From the NCBI GenBank assembly GCA_018267275.1, contig JAFDYV010000009.1, positions 372,001-436,000 on the forward strand: a stretch of 64,000 bases of DNA, read 5' to 3'. The notes beneath the pieces are model-generated. The model searched no databases, was not told the DNA's origin, and was given only the letters and a program-made list of their open reading frames with translations. Below, piece after piece: positions 54,024 through 63,224 of this stretch. Origin of the DNA: Bacteroidota bacterium. Lineage in GTDB: Bacteria; Bacteroidota; Bacteroidia; Cytophagales; Cyclobacteriaceae. Every line of letters starts with the position of its first letter. Positions within the stretch are counted from its first letter, which is position 1. The translations under genes were made by a program, and so were the position numbers.

Positions 54024-54764
54024 ATGGCGAAATCAGTGAAGAAAAAAGCAGTAAAGCCAGCCGCCAAGGCCAAGGCAAAACCAGCGGCCAAAGCCAAGAA
54101 AGTTGCAAAGGCACCTGCCAAGAAAGTGGTTGCAAAAGCCAAGCCCGCAAAACCGGCACCTAAGAAGGCTGCCCCTAAAGCAGCGGCCAAACCAGCGAAA
54201 AAAGAAAAGCCTGTAAAAGCGGTAGCGAAAAAAGAAACCAAAGCTGCCACCAGTTCAGCAGAGGTAAGAACTACCAAGGCTGCGGCACCTCCCTTAAAAC
54301 TGTCGCCTTCACAACTGAACATTTTCCCAATTTTAAATCAACGCCCAATCGCACACAAGCCTGCCAAGCCTTCTACTACTTCGGAAGACAAGACACGCTA
54401 CAGCGATGAAGAGTTGAAAGAGTTTGAAGTGATGATCAAAGAGAAGCTGGAAAAAGCGAAAGAAGAGTTTAAGATTTTGAAAGATACGCTCACACGCACC
54501 AACGAAGAAGGTACCGACAGCACATCAGGCGGAAACACCAAGGTGTTGGAAGATGGCGCGGAAACCGCAGAGAAAGAAAACTTGAGCCAGCTTGCCGCAC
54601 GCCAGCAAAAATATATCACCAATTTGGAGAACGCACTGATTCGCATTAAAAACCGCACCTACGGCATTTGCTCGGTTACCGGCAAGCTGATTTCGAAGGA
54701 GCGCCTGATTGCCGTGCCGCACACCACACAGTCTATTGAGGCAAAGATGATGAAGCAAGACTGA
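54024..54764 (+). CDS. DksA/TraR family protein with a histone-H1-like lysine/alanine-rich arm
   Basis: ATG 54024 gives 246 residues: a K/A/P-rich arm (about 3-78, with PAAKAKAKPAAKAKK and PAKPAPKKAAPKAAAKPAKK), a linker, then a DksA-like domain (about 120-246) with the coiled coil and the C-terminal TYGICSVTGKLISKERLIAVPHTT. The four-cysteine zinc site is reduced to one cysteine, C216. This form is common in Bacteroidota. DksA proteins act in the RNA polymerase secondary channel; the arm probably binds DNA. An in-frame start at 53961 would add a hydrophobic leader and is rejected. Confidence 0.85.
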   Translation: MAKSVKKKAVKPAAKAKAKPAAKAKKVAKAPAKKVVAKAKPAKPAPKKAAPKAAAKPAKKEKPVKAVAKKETKAATSSAEVRTTKAAAPPLKLSPSQLNIFPILNQRPIAHKPAKPSTTSEDKTRYSDEELKEFEVMIKEKLEKAKEEFKILKDTLTRTNEEGTDSTSGGNTKVLEDGAETAEKENLSQLAARQQKYITNLENALIRIKNRTYGICSVTGKLISKERLIAVPHTTQSIEAKMMKQD

Positions 54765-54831
54765 GTGTTAGCAGGCAGTCTCACGTAAACAACAAATAGG
54801 TTAATCGCACTCAAAAATTGTAGATCAGAGA

Positions 54832-55395
54832 ATGGATTTTTTACAGAACCACATTGAAGCGTTGGTGTTTTGTTCGCCTACCGCCACCAAGGTAGCGGAC
54901 TTGAAAGCGTGTCTTTCAGAAATGTTCAATGCCGATGTGCCTGAGGCAGACATTGACGCAGCGCTGCAGCGGATTGACCAAAAGTTTCAGTCAGACGATT
55001 TTTCTTTTCAACTTTATAAAAGCGCTGGTGGCTACCAGTTTTTAACCAAGCCTGCCTACCAAACCAGTATAGGCATCATGCTCAAGCAACAATCAAAAAA
55101 GCGATTGTCAACTTCTGCCATGGAAACGCTCTCAATCATTGCGTATAAACAACCTATTTCCAAAACGGAAGTGGAGAACATCAGAGGCGTGAATTGCGAT
55201 TATGCCATGCAAAAGCTACTCGATAAAGGCCTGATTGAAATCCAAGGAAAGGCTGACACCATCGGTCGCCCTATTTTGTATGGCACCAGCCCTAAGTTTA
55301 TGGAATATTTTGGCATCAACGACATCAGCGAACTGCCCACGCCCAAAGACTTCACCAACGAAGTGAATACCATTGGCGAAACGCCCGAGAATTGA
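54832..55395 (+). CDS. scpB: Segregation and condensation protein ScpB
   Basis: The 187-residue protein has two winged-helix domains. The signature KKRLSTSAMETLSIIAYKQPISKTEVENIRGVNCDYAMQKLLDKGLI sits at about residues 86-133, and GRPILYGTS is the start of the C-terminal domain. It binds ScpA and the SMC head in chromosome condensation. scpA is not adjacent. It lies 68 bases after the DksA-like gene. Confidence 0.93.
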   Translation: MDFLQNHIEALVFCSPTATKVADLKACLSEMFNADVPEADIDAALQRIDQKFQSDDFSFQLYKSAGGYQFLTKPAYQTSIGIMLKQQSKKRLSTSAMETLSIIAYKQPISKTEVENIRGVNCDYAMQKLLDKGLIEIQGKADTIGRPILYGTSPKFMEYFGINDISELPTPKDFTNEVNTIGETPEN

Positions 55396-55538
55396 TGGCG
55401 TAATGCCCGCCCGATAAAGCAAGATTAAAGAGTGCCTGCAGGCCCAAGACTTTCGCGAGCCGCCCATTCTACTTGTTGCATTTTTTCAACAATAAAAACG
55501 TACATTGGCTGTACAACGGCCTAACAACACAACACATT

Positions 55539-57002
55539 ATGGGAAAACGACCGCGCTCCAACAAATCATCATTCGGCAAACGCACTGATGCCGAAAAAGA
55601 ATTTCGTAGCAACAGGCGCAACCGTGGCCGCGAAGAAGGATCAAACGATGAAAAGCCGCGATCATTCTCTGCACGTAATCGTTTTGAAAAACCCGCTGGC
55701 GATCGAAGGGACTTTAGACGAGGAGATGACGAAAGGCCACGCAGGTTTACACGCAATGAGGATTCAGAGAGACCTAGACGCTTCTCCCGTGGTGATAACT
55801 CAGAAAGACCAAAGCGTTTCTCCAGAGAAGGCGACACCGACAGGCCCAAAAGGTTTGGCTCCGGCTTCGCCCGAAAGGAAGAAGGCGAACGCAAGCCACC
55901 ATTTAAACGCGAGTCGTTTGGCGATGATCGCGAGCGACCCAAGCGCTTCTCGAGAGATGGAGATACCGAACACCCCAAACGGTTTGGTACGGGATTCAAC
56001 CGCAGAGAAGACGGAGAACGCAAGTCGTTTAGACGCTTGTCGTTCGGTAACGACCGTGAAAAACCAAAGCGTTTTTCAAGATCAGACGATGCGCGTGGTG
56101 ATAAACCTTTTGAACGTAAAAAGTTTGCTGATGACCGCGAACAACCCAGAAAGTTCTCACGGGCAGACGTAGTAAAAAGGTCGGGCGATGAACCCAATGA
56201 AAGCAAGCCACGGAGATCATTTGTAGATGCCAAGAAGATGGACCGCAGAAAGCCCGCAGGTGAGTATGTAGAAACACCTAAAAACCCCGAGGGCCTGATT
56301 CGCTTGAACAAGTTTATTGCCAATAGTGGGGTAGGCAGCAGGCGTGATGCAGATGAGCTAATCAAGATGGGATTGATTAGCGTAAATGGTGTAACCATTA
56401 CCGAAATGGGTCACAAAGTGAAACCAACAGACGATGTGCGTTATGAAGGCAAGAAGCTAAACGCTGAAAAACCCGTTTACATTTTGCTGAATAAACCCAA
56501 AGGCTTTATCACCACCACTGAAGATCCGGAAGAGCGCAAAACGGTAATGAGTTTGGTTGCGAACGCCACCAAATCACGAATTTACCCGGTAGGCCGATTG
56601 GATAGAAACACCACCGGTTTATTACTTCTCACCAATGATGGCGATTTGGCTGACAAACTCACGCATCCTTCTTACAACGCAAAGAAAGTATACAAAGTAG
56701 AACTCGACAGGCCGCTATCAAAAGGCGATTTTGAGAAAATACAGCAAGGTATACACCTTGAGGAAGGCAAAGCAATGGTAGATGATGTGGCCATTGTGAG
56801 TGACGACAAAATGACGGTGGGCATTGAGATACACATTGGTTGGAATCGTATTGTGCGTAGAATATTTGAAGCACTTGGATACGATGTCGTTAAGTTAGAC
56901 CGCGTGGTATATGCCGGATTAGACAAAAAAGACTTGCCCCGTGGCGAGTGGCGTTTTTTGAAGCCAGAAGAAGTGATCAATTTGAAGCATTTAAGCAAGT
57001 AG
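55539..57002 (+). CDS. RsuA/RluB-family pseudouridine synthase with a long charged repeat arm
   Basis: ATG 55539 gives 487 residues. Residues 1-245 or so are low-complexity and repetitive, with many units of the type D/E-R-P-K-R-F and FGDDRERPKRFSR. An S4 domain (about 250-310) and the synthase domain follow. YPVGRLDRNTTGLLLLTNDGDLA holds the catalytic aspartate. Enzymes of this group modify 23S (RluB/E/F) or 16S (RsuA) rRNA; which one is not clear here. The arm is RNA-binding-like. Confidence 0.9.
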   Translation: MGKRPRSNKSSFGKRTDAEKEFRSNRRNRGREEGSNDEKPRSFSARNRFEKPAGDRRDFRRGDDERPRRFTRNEDSERPRRFSRGDNSERPKRFSREGDTDRPKRFGSGFARKEEGERKPPFKRESFGDDRERPKRFSRDGDTEHPKRFGTGFNRREDGERKSFRRLSFGNDREKPKRFSRSDDARGDKPFERKKFADDREQPRKFSRADVVKRSGDEPNESKPRRSFVDAKKMDRRKPAGEYVETPKNPEGLIRLNKFIANSGVGSRRDADELIKMGLISVNGVTITEMGHKVKPTDDVRYEGKKLNAEKPVYILLNKPKGFITTTEDPEERKTVMSLVANATKSRIYPVGRLDRNTTGLLLLTNDGDLADKLTHPSYNAKKVYKVELDRPLSKGDFEKIQQGIHLEEGKAMVDDVAIVSDDKMTVGIEIHIGWNRIVRRIFEALGYDVVKLDRVVYAGLDKKDLPRGEWRFLKPEEVINLKHLSK

Positions 57003-57068
57003 CTTATCCGATAAACTTTCATCCACTTATGGTATTGATTGCTTATAATTGCTTCAAAATTATACGCA

Positions 57069-57902
57069 ATGAGAAAGGTCATTTTAGCAGCATTGTTGGG
57101 TTTTTGTTTTTCGCAGGTAGTTGCACAACGGTCTGAAGGCGACTCTTGGGCAAAAGTCAAATCTTCTGGAAGCGGCACATTGGCCGTACTTTACTACGAA
57201 CAGGCCGGGTTAATACAAGATGTCAATGGCAAACCACAAGGGCTTTGCGTAAACATTTTAAATGACTTCGTGGCATTTGTTCAAAAGCAGTATGGCAAAA
57301 ACGTCACTATTCAATATGTGGGTAAAGAACCGGTGTTTACCAAGTTTTTGGCCACCACCGAAAAAAGCCCCAATATCTTAGGCGTTACCAACGTAACCAT
57401 TACTGAAGAACGTAAGAAGGTATTGAAGTTTACACCTCCTTTCATTTCTAACCCTGTGGTATTGCTCACCCATAAAGACGCTCCGGCCATTTCCTCTTTT
57501 GCTGAAATTTCAAAAAAGCTCGATGGCTATTCGGCAGAAATTATAGCGGGCAGCACACACGTAAAGTTTATCAACAAGATCAAAAAGGAGAATTGGCCAA
57601 ACCTCAACATTACGTGGGGTCCTTCGGGTCAAGAGATCCTAAAAAAAGTGGTCACTAATCCAAAGTTGTTCACCATCCTTGATTTTACTGAATTTGTGGA
57701 TGCCAACCGTAAGCGCATGCCGGTGAAAAAACAGAATGTAGACTTTGGTGACCCCGAGCAACTTGCCTTTGCCATGGCCAAGCAAAACGATTGGGAAGAG
57801 CCATGGAAAGCATTTATGACAGACGACTACCGGAAGAGTCCTCAATATCGAAAGTATGTTTCTGACAATCTGGGCATGGCATTTTTGAGTGTGCTAAAAT
57901 AA
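57069..57902 (+). CDS. Periplasmic solute-binding (SBP_bac_3) protein, copy 1
   Basis: ATG 57069 (MRKVILAALLGFCFSQVVAQ, signal peptide) gives 277 residues. It has the bilobed family-3 binding fold: QGLCVNILNDFVAFVQKQYGK, LGVTNVTITEERKKVLKFTPPF and the hinge FISNPVVLLTHKD. These proteins usually bind amino acids for an ABC importer, but no permease or ATPase gene follows. Length and most motifs match copy 2 (57945-58784) closely. The ligand is unknown. Confidence 0.88.
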   Translation: MRKVILAALLGFCFSQVVAQRSEGDSWAKVKSSGSGTLAVLYYEQAGLIQDVNGKPQGLCVNILNDFVAFVQKQYGKNVTIQYVGKEPVFTKFLATTEKSPNILGVTNVTITEERKKVLKFTPPFISNPVVLLTHKDAPAISSFAEISKKLDGYSAEIIAGSTHVKFINKIKKENWPNLNITWGPSGQEILKKVVTNPKLFTILDFTEFVDANRKRMPVKKQNVDFGDPEQLAFAMAKQNDWEEPWKAFMTDDYRKSPQYRKYVSDNLGMAFLSVLK

Positions 57903-57944
57903 AATTCGTACACGTTGACATCCTATCAAAAAAAGTTATTACCA

Positions 57945-58784
57945 ATGACGATCAAAAATCTATCGGTTGTATTGGGGCTGCTGCTGTGCAGTTACCCATT
58001 GTTCAGCCAGCGGACAGAAGGCGACACTTGGGCAAAAGTTAAGGCTAACGGCAGCGGCACGCTGGCGATCTACTACTCAGAACAAGGTGGCCTAATGGAA
58101 GATGTAAACGGAAAACCTGAGGGACTGTGTGTAGAAATTCTGAAAGACTTTGTAGAATTTGTTCAGAAAAAGTACAATAAAAAAATCAATCTTCAGTACG
58201 TGGGCAAAGAGGCTGTGTTCACAGATTTCTTAACTACTGTACAAAAGAGTAACAACTTACTGGGCGTTACCAATGTCACCATCACTGAAGAGCGCAAAAA
58301 GGTTTTGAAGTTCACTCCCCCATTTATCTCCAACCCGGTGGTCTTGCTGACGCATAAAGATGCGCCCACTGTAAACTCGTTGGAGGAGTTACCCAAAAAG
58401 CTCCAGGGTTTTACGGCAGAAATACTCGGAGGTAGCACACACCAAAAGTATGTCAATAAAATAAAAAAAGAAGTGTGGCCCAATCTGGCCGTTACTTATG
58501 GCGCATCGGAAACAGAGATTTTCAAGAAGATTACCGCCAGCTCAAAAGTGTTCACAATTTTAGATTTTACGGAATTCGTAAATGCCAACCGCAAGCGCGT
58601 GCCCATCAAAAAACAAAACATTGATTTAGGCGATCCAGATCAGTTGGCATTTGTGATGCCGAAACAAAGCGACTGGGACGAACCTTGGAAAGAATTCTTG
58701 ACTGACGAATACCGGAAAAGCCCTCAATACCGGAAAAAAGTTTCAGACCACATGGGCATGGCATTTTTGAGCGTGCTGAAGTAA
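57945..58784 (+). CDS. Periplasmic solute-binding (SBP_bac_3) protein, copy 2
   Basis: ATG 57945 (a TTG-started frame opens at 57915) gives 279 residues with a signal peptide ending PLFSQ. The protein aligns with copy 1 along its whole length, starting RTEGDTWAKVKANGSGTLAIYYSEQ against RSEGDSWAKVKSSGSGTLAVLYYEQ. The segment LGVTNVTITEERKKVLKFTP is identical in both. The copies are 42 bases apart and end in a terminator, so this is a two-gene transcript of duplicated proteins. A receptor-like or chemosensory role without transport is possible. Confidence 0.88.
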   Translation: MTIKNLSVVLGLLLCSYPLFSQRTEGDTWAKVKANGSGTLAIYYSEQGGLMEDVNGKPEGLCVEILKDFVEFVQKKYNKKINLQYVGKEAVFTDFLTTVQKSNNLLGVTNVTITEERKKVLKFTPPFISNPVVLLTHKDAPTVNSLEELPKKLQGFTAEILGGSTHQKYVNKIKKEVWPNLAVTYGASETEIFKKITASSKVFTILDFTEFVNANRKRVPIKKQNIDLGDPDQLAFVMPKQSDWDEPWKEFLTDEYRKSPQYRKKVSDHMGMAFLSVLK

Positions 58785-58804
58785 TCGTTGGCGCGAAAGT
58801 GCTG

Positions 58805-58832
58805 AAGGCATCTGACAACAGATGCCTTTTTT
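58805..58832 (+). terminator. Rho-independent terminator after the binding-protein pair
   Basis: GGCATCTG (58807-58814) pairs perfectly with CAGATGCC (58819-58826) around an ACAA loop, followed by six T's. It lies 20 bases after the stop at 58784. Confidence 0.88.
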
Positions 58833-58903
58833 AATGCCATCCGTGTAAATTGTTTCACCATTCTGGCCCTAAATCGTACATTAGATTATCAACCCAAAAA
58901 ATT

Positions 58904-61900
58904 ATGAACAAATCTATCCTCACGCTGCTGTTCTGCTTGGCCGCGATGATCGTTTTCGCACAGGAAAAGAAAGAAGTAAAAACCGATTCTACCAAAAAAG
59001 AAAAACCAAAGAAGAAAAAAGACCTTCAATTGGAAGTAGGCAGGCGCATACCAGTGAAGACCAACGAGGGCACTTGGATGTCGCTGGACGTTAGCCCCGA
59101 TGGCAAAACCATTGCGTTTGATTTTTTGGGGGACATTTATACCATGCCGATGACAGGGGGAAAGCCTACGCCTTTCACCAAAGGCATGGCGTTCGACTCG
59201 CACCCAAAGTTTAGCCCCGATGGCACCAAGCTATTGTTCTTATCTGACCGCAGCGGTGGTGAAAACATCTGGTGGTTTTCTCTGGATAAAAAAGACTCAC
59301 TTCAAGTAACAAAAGGAAACACCGATCATTACCAATCTGCCGAGTGGACGCCCGATGGGAATTATATTGTCGGCTCGCGCGGCATTCGCAATTTGAAGTT
59401 GTGGATGTTTCACCGAGAGGGTGGCTCTGGTGCACAGTTGATTTCGAAACCAGACAATTTGAAAACCGTAGAGCCGGCCTTTGGCCCGGAGGGACGGTAC
59501 ATTTGGTTTGCCCATCGCAATAGTGCGTGGAATTACAACGCCCAATTTCCCCAGTATCAAATCGCTGTGTACGACCGCGAAACGGGTGAATTTGACACCC
59601 GCACGCAGCGGTACGGCTCGGCTTTTACTCCTACCCTTTCGCCCGATGGCAAATGGTTGGTTTATGGCACCCGTTATAATGATCAAACTGGTCTGGTGCT
59701 ACGAGATTTAAAGACTGGCGATGAAAAGTGGCTTGCATACCCTGTGCAGCATGATGAACAAGAATCAATCGCTCCACTCGGTGTATTGCCGGCCATGTCC
59801 TTTACGCCAGATAGCAAAGAAGTGGTCGCATCTTATGGAGGCAAGTTCTATCGCATTCCGGTAGCCGGTGGCGATGCTATCAACATCCCGTTCGAAATTG
59901 AAACAGAATTTTTGGTTGGACCTGCTGTTAATTTCAATTACCCCATCAAAGACGAAAAAGAATTTACTGTTACTCAAATACGCGATGCAGTGGTGTCACC
60001 TGACGGCAAGCAAGTAGCTTTTACTGCGCTGAATAGGTTATATGTTTATGATTTGCCCAATGGTACACCCAAGCGGGTAACAAGCAATAACTTTACGGAA
60101 GCGCAACCCACTTGGAGCCCCGATGGCAGTCAATTAGCGTGGGTGACTTGGGAAAACAACGGTGGCCATCTTTACAAAAAGAACTTAAAGGTCAAAGATG
60201 CAAAAGTCATCCGGCTAACATCAACGCCAGGATTGTACACCGAGCCTGCGTGGTCATTCAATAACAATCGCATAGTCTTTTTCAGGGGCGCAACACAAAC
60301 ATTCAAAGATGCTGCGGACCCATTTTTCAACGGAGCACAAGAAGATTTACTTTGGATCTCGGGCGATGGGGGGAGCCTCAACTTCATCGCGAAAGCAAAA
60401 GGACGGAGCAACCCGCATTTCACAAAATATGATGACCGCATTTACTTATACCACGGAAGAAACGGTTTGGTGTCGGTACGGTGGGATGGAACCGATGAAA
60501 AGGGTCATCTAAAAGTTAGCGGCATCACGGTATACGGTTCAATTATGATGGAAGAGAACTGCATGCTGAAACAAACTGAGATGGAGCCGGCCCAAGAGCC
60601 ATCGATTGCCGATGTAGTTTTGATTGCACCAGAAGGCGATAAAGCATTGGCAAAAGTGCACAACGAGGTGTACGTTGTGACCATTCCCAAAACGGGCGGA
60701 GAAACACCAAAAATTTCAGTGGCGGATGCTGAGAAGGCACAGTTCCCCGCACGAAAATTGACCAAACTCGGTGGCGAGTTCCCAAGCTGGGGGCGCAACG
60801 GGAAAAACGTGTACTTCACTTTGGGTAATGCGTTCTTCAGTTACAATTTAGATTCTGCGAAGGCGAAGGAAGATGCGCTTCGCAAAAAGAAGGCTGAAGA
60901 AGAAAAAGCAAAAGAAAATGGTGAAGAGAAGAAAGAAGACAAAAAAGACGAGACTGCGGCTGGCGGCAAGGCAGGGAAAGATGAGGGATATAAAGCATTT
61001 GAAATTCGCATTAAGGTAAAAGCGGAGAAGGACATACCTAGCGGAAAAGTATTGCTGCAAAATGCGCGCATCATTACCATGAAAGGGAATGAAGTAATTG
61101 AACGTGGCGATGTATTAATTGAAAATGCCCGCATCAAACAAGTTGGGCCGGCAGGTACTATTACCGTAGACGCCTCAACGCAAAAAATGGACATGGCAGG
61201 CAAAACCATTGTGCCTGGCTTCGTAGACACACATGCACATATGTGGCCTGCTTGGGGCATTCACAAAACCCAGGTATGGATGTATGCAGCCAATTTAGCT
61301 TATGGCGTAACCACTACGCGCGATCCGCAGACTGCCACAACAGATGTATTGACCTATGGCGACATGGTAGAGACAGGTCAAATCATTGGGCCGAGAATTT
61401 ACTCTACAGGCCCGGGTGTTGGGTTCTGGGCTTACAACCTCAAAGATTATGAGCAAACAAAAGACATTTTGAAACAGTACTCCGAATACTACAATACCAA
61501 AACAATCAAAATGTATTTAACCGGCAATCGCCAACATCGCCAATGGATAATTCAGGCAGCAAAAGAACAAAGCCTGATGCCAACTACGGAAGGCGGACTT
61601 GATTTTAAATTGAACATGACTAATTTGATTGACGGGTACCCTGGCCACGAACACGCGCTGCCCATTTACCCTTTATACAAAGATGTAGCCACCACCATTG
61701 CAGAAGCAAAGATGACCTATACACCAACGCTGTTAGTTGCTTACGGTGGACCTTGGGCAGAGAACTTTTATTACGCTACTGAAAATGTCAATGGTGATCC
61801 TAAGCTGAACCACTTTTCCGCGAAATCAGAACTGGACGAGAAGTCAAGGCGCAGGCCAGGTTGGTTTATGAAAGAAGAGCATGTATTCGAAGACCATGCG

Positions 61901-62296
61901 AAATTTGTGAACGACTTGGTGAAAGCGGGTGGCAACGCAGGCGTTGGCTCGCACGGACAGTTGCAAGGCCTTGGGTATCATTGGGAATTATGGAGCATTG
62001 CCTCTGGCGGAATGAGCAACCATGATGCACTCAAGGTTGCCACCATTCACGGTGCTAGGGCAATCGGACTAAGCAATGATATTGGAAGCATTGAACCAGG
62101 CAAGCTTGCAGACTTAATTATCTTGGATAAGAACCCATTAGAGAACTTGCGGAATACGAATTCGGTAAACAAGGTGATGAAGAACGGCAGACTCTACGAT
62201 GGAAACACGCTTGATGAGGTGTATCCTACTCTGCGCAAAGCACCTTCATTTGCGAACGAACAGGATGCACCTACAGGAGTACCGGGAATTAAGTAG
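58904..62296 (+). CDS. Secreted beta-propeller/amidohydrolase fusion protein
   Basis: ATG 58904 gives 1130 residues with a signal peptide (MNKSILTLLFCLAAMIVFAQ). The N-terminal half is a TolB-like beta-propeller of PD40 repeats (LDVSPDGKTIAFD, KFSPDGTKLLFLS, TWSPDGSQLAW). A K/E-rich linker follows (about residues 655-690). The C-terminal half is an amidohydrolase (about 700-1110) with HAHMW, a metal-binding HxH, the later GHEHALP and SHGQLQG, and the end signature IEPGKLADLIIL. Substrates of this family are unknown; peptides or cyclic amides are plausible. It is likely periplasmic or secreted. Confidence 0.9.
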   Translation: MNKSILTLLFCLAAMIVFAQEKKEVKTDSTKKEKPKKKKDLQLEVGRRIPVKTNEGTWMSLDVSPDGKTIAFDFLGDIYTMPMTGGKPTPFTKGMAFDSHPKFSPDGTKLLFLSDRSGGENIWWFSLDKKDSLQVTKGNTDHYQSAEWTPDGNYIVGSRGIRNLKLWMFHREGGSGAQLISKPDNLKTVEPAFGPEGRYIWFAHRNSAWNYNAQFPQYQIAVYDRETGEFDTRTQRYGSAFTPTLSPDGKWLVYGTRYNDQTGLVLRDLKTGDEKWLAYPVQHDEQESIAPLGVLPAMSFTPDSKEVVASYGGKFYRIPVAGGDAINIPFEIETEFLVGPAVNFNYPIKDEKEFTVTQIRDAVVSPDGKQVAFTALNRLYVYDLPNGTPKRVTSNNFTEAQPTWSPDGSQLAWVTWENNGGHLYKKNLKVKDAKVIRLTSTPGLYTEPAWSFNNNRIVFFRGATQTFKDAADPFFNGAQEDLLWISGDGGSLNFIAKAKGRSNPHFTKYDDRIYLYHGRNGLVSVRWDGTDEKGHLKVSGITVYGSIMMEENCMLKQTEMEPAQEPSIADVVLIAPEGDKALAKVHNEVYVVTIPKTGGETPKISVADAEKAQFPARKLTKLGGEFPSWGRNGKNVYFTLGNAFFSYNLDSAKAKEDALRKKKAEEEKAKENGEEKKEDKKDETAAGGKAGKDEGYKAFEIRIKVKAEKDIPSGKVLLQNARIITMKGNEVIERGDVLIENARIKQVGPAGTITVDASTQKMDMAGKTIVPGFVDTHAHMWPAWGIHKTQVWMYAANLAYGVTTTRDPQTATTDVLTYGDMVETGQIIGPRIYSTGPGVGFWAYNLKDYEQTKDILKQYSEYYNTKTIKMYLTGNRQHRQWIIQAAKEQSLMPTTEGGLDFKLNMTNLIDGYPGHEHALPIYPLYKDVATTIAEAKMTYTPTLLVAYGGPWAENFYYATENVNGDPKLNHFSAKSELDEKSRRRPGWFMKEEHVFEDHAKFVNDLVKAGGNAGVGSHGQLQGLGYHWELWSIASGGMSNHDALKVATIHGARAIGLSNDIGSIEPGKLADLIILDKNPLENLRNTNSVNKVMKNGRLYDGNTLDEVYPTLRKAPSFANEQDAPTGVPGIK

Positions 62297-62309
62297 TGAA
62301 TAGTATATA

Positions 62310-62350
62310 AGTCCATAGTCAATAGCACAACAAGCTATCGACTATGGACT
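62310..62350. repeat. Long palindrome downstream of the amidohydrolase gene
   Basis: AGTCCATAGTC (62310-62320) pairs with GACTATGGACT (62340-62350), and ATAGC (62322-62326) with GCTAT (62334-62338), leaving one A-C mismatch and a 7-base loop. It lies between the convergent amidohydrolase and SDR genes. There is no T-run. It may stabilise both message ends or be a dispersed repeat. Confidence 0.65.
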
Positions 62351-62364
62351 ATCTACAATTTGGA

Positions 62365-63132
62365 CTAAATCGTAAATCCACCATCTGCTGTAAACACACT
62401 ACCCGTGCAATAGGCGCTTGCATCACTGGCTAAATAAAGACCGAGCGCTGCAATCTCTTCTGATGTGCCCACTCTTTTTATTGGGAGCATTTTCATCATC
62501 ATGCCCATAATTTTGTCATTGCTCCAAAGGGCTTCGCTAAATTTTGTCTTGACCAGCCCTGGGCAAATTGCATTCACACGAATATTGTCATCGCCCCATT
62601 CTTTAGCCATTACTTTGGTGAGCGAAATGAGTGACGCTTTACTCATACTGTAAATTCCCAAGCCCGGCTCAGGTCGCAGTCCACCTACTGAGCTGATGTT
62701 GATCACAGACCCACCTTTCTTAGCTTTCATCGCGGGATACAAGCCTTTCGCCAATTCAAAAGGACCTTTCACGTTTACGGCCATTATCTTATCGAAAGCA
62801 GACTCGTTGGTCTCTACCACCGGACCGAACACGGGATTTACCGCAGCATTGTTCACCAAAACGTCAATACAGCCAAACTGTTGCAAACATTTTTCAGCAA
62901 GTAAACGAACATCTTCCATATCGCCCACATTGCACGAAATGGCGGAGGCCTTCCCCCCACTTGCCTGAATTTCTTTCACCACTGTATCAATTGCATCTTG
63001 TTTGCGACTGCTGACCACTACGTGCGCACCCGCGGCCGCATACGCGTGAGCAATCGCGTGGCCTATTCCTTTTGAGGCGCCTGTCACCAGCGCTACCTTT
63101 CCCTCTAAACTAAACATTGAACGGATATCCAT
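62365..63132 (-). CDS. Short-chain dehydrogenase/reductase
   Basis: ATG 63132 (or 63138) opens about 255 residues. ALVTGASKGIGHAIA is the NAD(P) loop (T-G-x3-G-x-G), VLVNNAAVNP the NNAG motif, INISSVGG the catalytic serine, and YSMSKASL the Tyr-x3-Lys pair. The C-terminal TADGGFTI is typical of classical SDRs of the FabG/gluconate type. The substrate cannot be inferred. It diverges from the last gene of the window. Confidence 0.93.
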   Translation of the reverse strand: MDIRSMFSLEGKVALVTGASKGIGHAIAHAYAAAGAHVVVSSRKQDAIDTVVKEIQASGGKASAISCNVGDMEDVRLLAEKCLQQFGCIDVLVNNAAVNPVFGPVVETNESAFDKIMAVNVKGPFELAKGLYPAMKAKKGGSVINISSVGGLRPEPGLGIYSMSKASLISLTKVMAKEWGDDNIRVNAICPGLVKTKFSEALWSNDKIMGMMMKMLPIKRVGTSEEIAALGLYLASDASAYCTGSVFTADGGFTI

Positions 63133-63224
63133 AGACAAAAATGCATTTGTCGAAATTTAACCATTTTGCACAAAAGGTTTGATTTGAGAGCTCACCTCTT
63201 TAATTTTAATCTTCTGGTACCAGT

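Noticed and set aside
55469..56398. Long minus-strand frame rich in Ser/Arg/Leu opposite the pseudouridine synthase arm
   Set aside because: It mirrors the low-complexity repeat arm of the real gene and has no recognisable domain.
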